Assembly (NCBI GenBank): GCA_020720565.1
Contig: DYOK01000110.1
Span: forward strand, 1 to 8,836
Length of the DNA stretch: 8,836 nucleotides
Source of the DNA: Acetofilamentum sp.
GTDB lineage: Bacteria > Bacteroidota > Bacteroidia > Bacteroidales > JAFGXI01
Direction: 5' to 3'
Position 1 is the first letter of the stretch, and the number at the start of each line of letters is the position of its first letter. This document shows positions 1-6,594 of the stretch, in pieces. The translations under genes and the position numbers were made by a program. Under the pieces are notes generated by a model. The model had not been told where the DNA came from, searched no databases, and was given only the letters and a program-made list of their open reading frames with translations.

Positions 1-222
1 GTGGCTCGCTTCAAACTTCATCACGGCTTGACCGTGATGTGCTCCGAAATCGGCAACAAAAACATACCGCTGTCCGCTTTCTTCGGTATTTTGATTTATA
101 ATTTTGCCTTTAAATTTTTAAAAAGGTCTAAAAAGCATTGCTGTGTATTTTGTAATCTCTGAGTTCGTAGGTGTTTTCAGTTGTTTTACGAAGGGAAAGT
201 ATTTAAGCATTATGTTTATTGA
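1..222. other. Left flanking region without a supportable gene
   Basis: I see no convincing gene here. On the minus strand there is a 30-codon frame from an ATG at 210-208 to a TAA at 120-118. The same frame stays open from 117 to the window edge after that stop, giving residues such as RYVFVADFGAHHGQAV. The post-stop part has no ATG, GTG or TTG start before position 21. It could be the remnant of a leftward gene broken by a nonsense codon, or chance. The plus strand is also open from position 1 to a TGA near 163. The opposing frames cancel each other as evidence. The segment also carries hairpins (annotated separately) and AT-rich DNA. Confidence 0.4.
19..39. repeat. Hairpin-forming inverted repeat
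   Basis: A perfect 8-bp inverted repeat, CATCACGG and CCGTGATG, flanks a 5-base loop (CTTGA). A second, looser inverted repeat lies at 64-69 and 84-89 (ATACCG/CGGTAT, 14-base loop); read on the minus strand it is followed by a short T run. Neither has the form of a strong intrinsic terminator. They may belong to a structured RNA, a terminator of an unseen neighbour, or a dispersed palindromic repeat. What is seen is only the symmetry. Confidence 0.5.
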
Positions 223-293
223 ATGTCGTATTTTATTCAGCTAGATGATTGATAAGCTGCTAGTTACAAAAACAAGAAATAGGTCGAAGACCT
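223..293 (+). repeat. 71-bp repeat, left copy, upstream of gene 1
   Basis: This sequence is repeated in inverted orientation at 8546-8615. Shared words in the same order are ATGTCGTATTTTATT, CTAG, TGATAA, TTACAAAA and the 17-base core AAATAGGTCGAAGACCT. Spacing is identical apart from one base between TGATAA and TTACAAAA. By hand alignment about 58 of 71 positions match. The core (277-293) holds a dyad, AGGTC-GAA-GACCT; in this copy the arms extend to AAAT and ATTT with one bulged T. The repeat ends 2 bases before the -33-like TTTG of the gene 1 promoter, a plausible place for a regulator site. It could equally be a dispersed repeat. Confidence 0.8.
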
Positions 294-295
294 TA

Positions 296-326
296 TTTGG
301 AAGATTAGATTTTTTTTGTAACTTTC
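296..326 (+). promoter_or_regulatory. Bacteroidota-type promoter of the gene 1-gene 2 operon
   Basis: A TTTG at 296-299 and TAACTTTC at 319-326 are separated by 19 bp. This matches the Bacteroidota primary sigma pattern (TTTG, about 19-21 bp, TAnnTTTG) at every position but the last. Transcription would begin roughly 5-8 bases downstream, giving a short leader of about 12-15 bases before the TTG start at 346. No Shine-Dalgarno-like purine motif is present, which is usual in this phylum. The site lies directly after the 71-bp repeat. Confidence 0.55.
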
Positions 327-345
327 AGAGCCTTAACCGACCACT

Positions 346-3300
346 TTGAAAACACTAATAAGATATTCCGTTTTTGCAATGTTTTTGTTGTTGCTGTCAA
401 CTTCAAATGCACAATCGTATTTTGTCGAAAACAAAGGGCAATGGCCCGATTCAGTACGTTTTCGCTTGGGAACAACCCAGCAACAAGTCTATTTCGAAAA
501 CCAAGCATTCACTTTTAATCTTATCGATGGAGAAGCCTTTTGGGGTAGTTCGGTTCACCATGGTGCACACGAAACAAAACCAAAAAATCTTGAAAGAGTC
601 AATGCACATGCCTACCAGATGAGATTTTTGGGTGCAAACCCCCAATCGGAATGTATTGGTGTGGATGCACATTCTACGTACGAAAATTGGATGATAGGCA
701 ACGATCCTCGCCATTGGGGTATTAAGGCTGGTCGATATAACGAGGTGTTTTATAAAAATTTATATCCTCAAATCGACGCCAAAGTTGGACTATATCCACA
801 AGGGCTAAAGTATGATTTAATTATTAAACCAGGCGGGCGTGTTTCCGATATTGTTTTGGGAGTGGTCGGAACCGATAAAATAAAAATTCTCAATGGCGAT
901 TTAATCATCGAAACTTCGGTTGGACGAATCATCGAAAAACGACCCTATGTGTACCAAAAAATAAGAGGTCGACTTATCGAGATTGAAGCCATGTATCAAT
1001 TGGTCGATAAAAAAGTAACATACAAATTATTAGACGATTACGACGAACGTTACGATTTGATTATCGACCCCGTTTTAATCTTCTCAACTTATAGCGGGTC
1101 AACTTCCGATAACTGGGGGTTTACCGCCACAAGCGATTTGCTTGGAAATGTCTATTCGGGCGGTATCGTTTTTAATACAGGTTATCCAAGCACTTTGGGT
1201 GCTTATCAGTACACCTTTGCGGGTGGAGAAGCAACCAGTGGCACATATTTGGGTTGCGACATCACCATTTCGAAATATTCGCCCGATGGAACGACCTTAC
1301 TTTGGGCGACTCACTTGGGCGGTACCGATAGCGAAGAAATGCCACACAGTTTGGTGGTAAACAGTTTTAACGATTTAATCATATTTGGAACAAGCGGGTC
1401 GTCTAATTATCCGGTAAGTATAGATGCATACGATCCTACATTTAATGGGGGTACTTCGGTGGTTTACGATGGCGTAGTGCCATTTAGTAATGGAACCGAT
1501 ATTGTGGTGTCTCGTTTGTCGAGCGATGGGACTCAACTCGTTGGATCAACCTATGTGGGGGGGGCGGCCAATGATGGTCTAAATTACAAGCCTTCTTATG
1601 CACCCTATTTGATGGATGGGAACGACTCTTTGTATTACAATTATGCCGATGGTGCTAGGGGAGAGGTTATTGTTGACGATAAATCGGATATTTTTGTGGG
1701 AACAACCACTTTTTCTTCTGATTTTCCAACTATGAATGGATTTCAGCTTTTTTCGAATGGGCAACAAGATGGTGTGGTCTTTAAATTAAGTTCCGATTTA
1801 AGTCAGATGCGATGGAGTTCGTATATTGGAGGCTCGAATAACGATGCGGTTTATTCGTTAGAAATAAATGATCTTGGCGAAACCTATGTCGCAGGTGGTA
1901 CCTCGTCGAGCAATCTTCCGACAACTACTGGGGCATATAGAATCAATTATCAAGGAGGAAGTGCCGATGGATTTGTGGCACATATAAGTACCAACGGAGG
2001 CACTTTATTGGCTTCGACCTATTTTGGGTCAGCCCAATACGATCAAGCTTATTTTGTGCGTAGAGACCGATATAAAAATGTATATATATTTGGTCAAACC
2101 AAAGCCACAGGTAATACATTAATTTTTAATGCGGCTTATAATCAGCCCAATAGTGGTCAATTTATTGCAAAATTTTTACCGGGTTTAACCACTCTAGATT
2201 GGAGCACTGTATTTGGAACTGGAAGTGGAAAACCTAATATCTCACCTACAGCTTTTTCTGTGGATATTTGTAACCGAGTTTATCTGGCAGGTTGGGGCAG
2301 AGAATGGGGTGGCGATTTTAATTCACAGTGGGGAACTACCTTTGGAACGGTTGGGATGCAAATTACACCCGATGCCCAACAAAGTGTGACCGATGGGCAA
2401 GATTTCTATTTGATGGTCATGTTTGGTGATGCATCAGCGCTCGATTATGCATCATTTTTTGGTGAACAACATTATGGTACAGGATATTGTGGCCACGACC
2501 ACGTCGATGGAGGTACCAGCCGATTCGACCGAATGGGTAATATCTATCAATCGGTTTGTGCCAGTTGTGGCAATGCGGGTGCAACAGGAAGCACAGCGTC
2601 TTGTAACGAATTTCCAACTACCACAGGTTCGTACTCCGAAAATAACGGTGGATACCCCAACTTAAATTGGAATTGCAATAATGCGGTATTTCGATTTTCG
2701 TTTGCTGAGGATATTACTGTGGCCGACTTTTATGCAGAGCCATTGGTTTGCGAGGGTACTGCGGTGCCATTTACTAACACTGGTACTGGAGCCAATTATT
2801 ATTGGAATTTTGGCGATGGATCGCCAGTTTCGAATGCTGTGAATCCCACACATGTGTTCCCGAGTCCAGGCATCTATCAGGTTACCCTTATGACAATCGA
2901 TTCAAATACTTGTAATTTATCTGATACCATAGTTAAAACCATTACCATACAAGACCACTATCATTTGCACGAAGCCAACGATACGATATGTCAAGGGGAT
3001 GACATCACCATTGGAACCGTACCAGAAAGCAATCATTCTTATCAATGGTATCCTGCATCGGGCTTGTCAAACCCATTTATTTCGAATCCAATAGCCTCTC
3101 CCAATGTAACAACTAATTATGTATGTGTGATAGACGATGGAATTTGCTTGGACTCGCTTTCTCAAACTGTTGTGGTGAGAACAGCCAACTACACCATTCA
3201 AGCTCATCCAGATACTTTGATCTGTTATGGCGAATCGGTGCAGCTCAGTGTGAGTTCGACTACAACTTTGAGCCAAGTGGTTTGGGCGACTGACCCTGCA

Positions 3301-5331
3301 TGGACTCAAATAATCAATACAGGTGGCCAAGCCACAGTAAATGTTCAGCCTTCGCAAACCACGACATACTATGTTCAAACATTGGAAAGTGTTTGCCAAT
3401 TAATTCAGACCGATTCAGTTGTCGTTCAGGTCGATAGAGCACAGATCGAAATATTAGGAGAAGATAGTGCTTGTATGGGTGCTATTGGAAGCTATTCTGC
3501 ACAGATCCAAACAGGTTCTATCAGTCAAATTATATGGCGACCCAATGCTCAAGTCATTTCAGGCCAAGGAACTAACCTCATTACGGCCAATTTGAATATG
3601 AATTTTTGGTTGGTTGCCGAAGGCGAAAATAATAACCAATGTGCTTTCGAAGATTCGATTTATATTTTTGTAGACCAAATTGACTTAACTGCTACACCGA
3701 CCTCTTTGTTGTGTTTTGGAGAATGTACTGGTAGTATTCTTCTTACGCCTCATGGCGTTCAAGCCTATAGTTATTTTTGGAACGATGGAAATACCAGCCA
3801 AAACCGATACAATTTGTGTGCAGGAACTTATCGCGTAACACTTACCGATGGCCTATCGTGCACCGATACGATGCAAGTGAACATTAGCGAACCAACGGAA
3901 TTGCATGTTCAAATCACTAATGTTAACTCCACTGGATGTGGTTCGGATTGGAATACAGGAAGTGCACTCGTTCAAGCGTCTGGAGGTACGGCTCCTTATC
4001 AATACCTATGGAGCCATGGCGATACCGATTCCTTAGCTCAAAATTTATATGTGGGTACTTTTAGTGTTACAGTTACAGATGCAAATCAATGTCAAAAAAC
4101 ACTAAGTGTTCAAATTACCGATTTATCGCCATTACAGACCGATTTAAATGCGATAGGCGTGTCGTGTCACAACGAATGCGACGCCCAAATACAGGCAGTT
4201 ATTGTGATTCCTAGCACCTCGCCTTATTCGTATGCTTGGTCAAATGGCGGGAGTGCTTCTTCATTAACTCAGCTTTGCAGTGGCAATTATACGGTTACAG
4301 TTCAAGATGCACAGCAATGTGTTAGAATTATGTCGGTTTTTATTTCTAACCCTGAACCAGTCGATGCTCAAATCTCAGCTGGTCACCAAGCGTGTCATGG
4401 CGATTTGACTCAATTAACCGCATTGGTTACAGGTGGTTCTTCGCCTTATTACTTCGAATGGAGCACGGGATCTCATACCAATCCCATTACACAAGTTGGA
4501 GATGGGACTTATCAATTGACAGTAACCGACGCACACGGATGTACCGATACCACTCAGATTAGTATTGAGAGTCCCGAACTCATACAAATCGACACCGCCA
4601 CAACATTGGTTAATTGCGATGTAGCATGCAATGGCTCAGCACAGATCGATTTAATCGGTGGCATACCGCCTTATCAATATTTGTGGGACAATGGTTCGGT
4701 TACAAGCCATACCTCTGGCCTTTGCAAAGGTTTACATACGGTAAGTGTTCAAGATGCGAATGGTTGTGTTCTGGTCGATAGTGTTCAAATCAATGTAAAT
4801 CCGAATGGAGCGCCTGTTTCAGCTAGTTCGAACCCTTATTCCATTTATAAAGGCGAAAGTAGCCAGCTTACAGCCACATTCGATTCGACTTATACCTATA
4901 TTTGGACGCCGATTCATGCTTTAACTCAGGCCAATATTTGGAATCCTATATCAAAACCTTATTCGACTATTATTTATCAGGTGCAAATTACCGATGTGTA
5001 TGGATGCGTGAATTCCGATACCACCATTGTAAGGGTTAAAGATTTTGTTTGCGACGAGCCTTACATATTTATTCCCAATGCATTCTCACCCAATAACGAT
5101 GGACAAAACGATGTTTTATTGGTCAGGGGCGAAGTCATCGAAACGATGCATTTATCAATTTATGACCGCTGGGGCGAAAAGGTGTTCGAAACAGAGCATG
5201 TTAATCAGGGCTGGGATGGGATATATCAAGGCAAACCGGCCGATCCCGCCGTTTTTGTCTACCATTTGACAGCCACTTGTGTCAATAAAGCAGAGTTTAA
5301 AAAACAAGGCAATATCACCCTGATTCGATAG
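346..5331 (+). CDS. Giant T9SS type B cargo: SBBP propeller, PKD and SprB-like repeat surface protein
   Basis: Probable cell-surface or secreted adhesin-like protein of 1661 residues, exported by Sec and then the type IX system. Signal peptide 1-22 (cut near SNA|QS). Residues 23-245 carry the FVENKGQW motif and form the N-terminal domain usual in SBBP proteins. Residues 246-790 hold SBBP-like propeller repeats (for example ISKYSPDGTTLLWATHLGG) ending in a Cys/His-rich stretch (709-777). PKD domain about 793-870 (NFGDGS). Ig-like modules about 872-1109. Five SprB-like repeats 1114-1485, period 72-77. A further Ig-like module 1486-1565. Type B sorting domain 1569-1661 (IPNAFSPNNDGQND, IYDRWGEKVFE). 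The start is a TTG, chosen because it supplies the basic n-region (MKTLIRYS) missing from the ATG at 379 and fits the promoter. Gene 2 follows after 3 bases. The ligand is unknown; adhesion or gliding is inference. Confidence 0.93.
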   Translation: MKTLIRYSVFAMFLLLLSTSNAQSYFVENKGQWPDSVRFRLGTTQQQVYFENQAFTFNLIDGEAFWGSSVHHGAHETKPKNLERVNAHAYQMRFLGANPQSECIGVDAHSTYENWMIGNDPRHWGIKAGRYNEVFYKNLYPQIDAKVGLYPQGLKYDLIIKPGGRVSDIVLGVVGTDKIKILNGDLIIETSVGRIIEKRPYVYQKIRGRLIEIEAMYQLVDKKVTYKLLDDYDERYDLIIDPVLIFSTYSGSTSDNWGFTATSDLLGNVYSGGIVFNTGYPSTLGAYQYTFAGGEATSGTYLGCDITISKYSPDGTTLLWATHLGGTDSEEMPHSLVVNSFNDLIIFGTSGSSNYPVSIDAYDPTFNGGTSVVYDGVVPFSNGTDIVVSRLSSDGTQLVGSTYVGGAANDGLNYKPSYAPYLMDGNDSLYYNYADGARGEVIVDDKSDIFVGTTTFSSDFPTMNGFQLFSNGQQDGVVFKLSSDLSQMRWSSYIGGSNNDAVYSLEINDLGETYVAGGTSSSNLPTTTGAYRINYQGGSADGFVAHISTNGGTLLASTYFGSAQYDQAYFVRRDRYKNVYIFGQTKATGNTLIFNAAYNQPNSGQFIAKFLPGLTTLDWSTVFGTGSGKPNISPTAFSVDICNRVYLAGWGREWGGDFNSQWGTTFGTVGMQITPDAQQSVTDGQDFYLMVMFGDASALDYASFFGEQHYGTGYCGHDHVDGGTSRFDRMGNIYQSVCASCGNAGATGSTASCNEFPTTTGSYSENNGGYPNLNWNCNNAVFRFSFAEDITVADFYAEPLVCEGTAVPFTNTGTGANYYWNFGDGSPVSNAVNPTHVFPSPGIYQVTLMTIDSNTCNLSDTIVKTITIQDHYHLHEANDTICQGDDITIGTVPESNHSYQWYPASGLSNPFISNPIASPNVTTNYVCVIDDGICLDSLSQTVVVRTANYTIQAHPDTLICYGESVQLSVSSTTTLSQVVWATDPAWTQIINTGGQATVNVQPSQTTTYYVQTLESVCQLIQTDSVVVQVDRAQIEILGEDSACMGAIGSYSAQIQTGSISQIIWRPNAQVISGQGTNLITANLNMNFWLVAEGENNNQCAFEDSIYIFVDQIDLTATPTSLLCFGECTGSILLTPHGVQAYSYFWNDGNTSQNRYNLCAGTYRVTLTDGLSCTDTMQVNISEPTELHVQITNVNSTGCGSDWNTGSALVQASGGTAPYQYLWSHGDTDSLAQNLYVGTFSVTVTDANQCQKTLSVQITDLSPLQTDLNAIGVSCHNECDAQIQAVIVIPSTSPYSYAWSNGGSASSLTQLCSGNYTVTVQDAQQCVRIMSVFISNPEPVDAQISAGHQACHGDLTQLTALVTGGSSPYYFEWSTGSHTNPITQVGDGTYQLTVTDAHGCTDTTQISIESPELIQIDTATTLVNCDVACNGSAQIDLIGGIPPYQYLWDNGSVTSHTSGLCKGLHTVSVQDANGCVLVDSVQINVNPNGAPVSASSNPYSIYKGESSQLTATFDSTYTYIWTPIHALTQANIWNPISKPYSTIIYQVQITDVYGCVNSDTTIVRVKDFVCDEPYIFIPNAFSPNNDGQNDVLLVRGEVIETMHLSIYDRWGEKVFETEHVNQGWDGIYQGKPADPAVFVYHLTATCVNKAEFKKQGNITLIR

Positions 5332-5334
5332 AAT

Positions 5335-6360
5335 ATGCGACATAATCTATTTAAATACAACTTTTTAGTGTGGCTTTTGAGCTTGGAGGTGTTAGTGTTC
5401 GCTCAAGATATTCATTTCTCACAACTCGAACGTTCGCCTATCAATTTAAACCCAGCCGAAACCGGACGGTTTAATGCTCAACATCGTTTGGTTGCCAACT
5501 ACCGCTCGCAATGGGCTTCGGTAACCATTCCATACAAAACATTTTCGGCTACATACGACCACCGACGTGCTAATGTAAAAAATTGGCCTGGTTTTTTGGG
5601 TTTAGGGCTCGGCTTTAATAGCGATGTAGCAGGCGATGGACATTTTGGAACCATACAAGTAAAACTTTCGGGCTCATACTTAAGAACCCAACTTTTCGAT
5701 AGTCTGTTAAATGTATCGGGCGGTTTTCAAGTGTCGTATAATCAGAATACAGTCGATTTCAATCGTTTGTATTTTGATAATCAGTTCAACGGTAGCCAAT
5801 ACGATCCCAATCTGTTGAGTCAGGAAAATTTCCAAGGTGACCGTTTTTCCTACTTCGATTTTTCGTTGGGCTTGACTGCCGATTATTATCTTTCTGACAA
5901 GCTGCCTTTACATTGGGGTATTGTTTTTCACCATCTAAACCGTCCTAAATTGGCTTTCGCCGACGCCGAACAAAATCGCTTAGAAGGAAAATTTAATACT
6001 TATTTGATGCTCGATTGGACCAGTTCAAAATATTGGAGCATTCAGCCCAATTTATTCTACTTTAGACAGGGCACATACGACGAATTTTTTATGGGTTTGA
6101 TGTTCGAAAAAAGGCTCAATCACATCGATTTTAGAGCCATAAACTTTGGACTTTCAAATCGCTTTGGCGATGCCGTAATTTTTAGACTTGGATTCGATTA
6201 CCGCTCATTTGATATCGGCTTTTCGTACGACCTAAATTATTCAAGTTTAAGAGTAGCCAGCAACACCATTGGGGCAATCGAAATTTCGGTGATTTACCTG
6301 ATGTACAAGCGTGAGCCCTACATCGATAAATTTAACAAACTCTGCCCCGTCTTTTTGTAA
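5335..6360 (+). CDS. PorP/SprF family type IX secretion outer-membrane protein
   Basis: Predicted 341-residue outer-membrane beta-barrel protein of the PorP/SprF family. Signal peptide 1-23 (LEVLVFA|QD). The mature N-terminus carries the family hallmarks DIHFSQ (25-30), NLNPAETGRF (37-46) and NYRSQW (55-60). Alternating aromatic/polar beta strands follow throughout, and the C-terminus ends in the usual GAIEISVIYL and CPVF-like tail. The length is normal and the gene looks intact. Its ATG begins 3 bases after the gene 1 stop, so the two are almost certainly co-transcribed and perhaps translationally coupled. Family knowledge: SprF is needed for secretion of the type B cargo SprB in Flavobacterium, and related PorP-like proteins accompany other type B cargos. 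I therefore infer that this is the dedicated partner of gene 1 rather than the core PorP, which normally lies with PorK-PorN genes not seen here. Confidence 0.92.
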   Translation: MRHNLFKYNFLVWLLSLEVLVFAQDIHFSQLERSPINLNPAETGRFNAQHRLVANYRSQWASVTIPYKTFSATYDHRRANVKNWPGFLGLGLGFNSDVAGDGHFGTIQVKLSGSYLRTQLFDSLLNVSGGFQVSYNQNTVDFNRLYFDNQFNGSQYDPNLLSQENFQGDRFSYFDFSLGLTADYYLSDKLPLHWGIVFHHLNRPKLAFADAEQNRLEGKFNTYLMLDWTSSKYWSIQPNLFYFRQGTYDEFFMGLMFEKRLNHIDFRAINFGLSNRFGDAVIFRLGFDYRSFDIGFSYDLNYSSLRVASNTIGAIEISVIYLMYKREPYIDKFNKLCPVFL

Positions 6361-6464
6361 GCAATAGATTGTCTTTTTAATAATTAAAAATTCAAAATGA
6401 AGGATGTTGGATAATTAAAAAATTAATAATTCTACTACCTGCAACTTTCAACCCGTCTACAATT

Positions 6465-6485
6465 GGGCTTTGAGAACCTCAGCCC
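6465..6485. repeat. Imperfect hairpin downstream of gene 2
   Basis: GGGC-TT-TGAG-AAC-CTCA-GCCC folds into an 8-bp stem with a two-base bulge and a three-base loop. It lies about 105 bases after the gene 2 stop. It could help end or stabilise the gene 1-gene 2 transcript, but it has no T tract on either side, so I do not call it an intrinsic terminator. Confidence 0.35.
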
Positions 6486-6511
6486 TCGATTGCCTAAGTT
6501 CAACAAATAAA

Positions 6512-6573
6512 CACATCAACACCGATGCTCGGGACACGCACATCAATCTGCCTTCGGCAGACAGGCACATCAA
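6512..6573. repeat. Phased short repeat: three CACATCAA words at 27-bp spacing
   Basis: CACATCAA occurs at 6512, 6539 and 6566, exactly 27 bp apart. The bases between are only loosely alike (TCGG and GACA recur in the first two units). The flanking CAACAAATAAA word occurs at 6501-6511 and 6571-6581, 70 bp apart. This looks like a decayed tandem or a patch of low-complexity intergenic repeat. No function is evident. Confidence 0.5.
6547..6561. repeat. Short palindrome TCTGCC-TTC-GGCAGA
   Basis: A perfect 6-bp inverted repeat with a three-base loop sits in the phased repeat region between the converging genes. GC-rich palindromes of this form often turn up as dispersed intergenic elements. Whether it recurs in this genome cannot be seen from the window. 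It lacks a following T run. Confidence 0.4.
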
Positions 6574-6578
6574 CAAAT

Positions 6579-6594
6579 AAAGGAATAAACCTTT
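6579..6594 (-). terminator. Weak candidate terminator of gene 3
   Basis: Immediately after the gene 3 stop codon (6597-6595 on the minus strand) the sequence reads AAAGG-TTTATT-CCTTT and then ATTTGTT. The 5-bp stem is AT-rich and the T tract is interrupted, so this is a weak candidate. Its position directly at the end of the gene is the main argument for it. Confidence 0.25.

Larger units (their letters stand above)
6361..6594. other. Convergent intergenic spacer with repeats and hairpins
   Basis: This 234-bp spacer separates the converging ends of genes 2 and 3. Its first part is AT-rich, with near-identical words ATAATTAAAAATT (6380-6392) and ATAATTAAAAAATT (6411-6424). The middle has a hairpin at 6465-6485 (GGGC and TGAG pair with CTCA and GCCC, two-base bulge, loop AAC). 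The right part has three CACATCAA words exactly 27 bp apart, CAACAAATAAA at 6501-6511 and again at 6571-6581, and a short palindrome at 6547-6561. I see no gene. Both operons must terminate here, but no hairpin is followed by a long T tract. Confidence 0.6.

Noticed and set aside
3067..3399. 110-codon minus-strand frame inside gene 1
   Set aside because: It lies wholly opposite a well-supported domain region of gene 1 and shows no family features, signal or promoter. It is a shadow frame.
3685..4803. Tandem repeats in gene 1 considered as a CRISPR-like or satellite array
   Set aside because: The periodicity of 72-77 residues exists at the protein level and fits SprB-like repeats. The DNA copies are strongly diverged.
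6547..6561. Palindrome as an intrinsic terminator
   Set aside because: It has a 6-bp stem but no T tract on either strand, so it was kept only as an inverted repeat.
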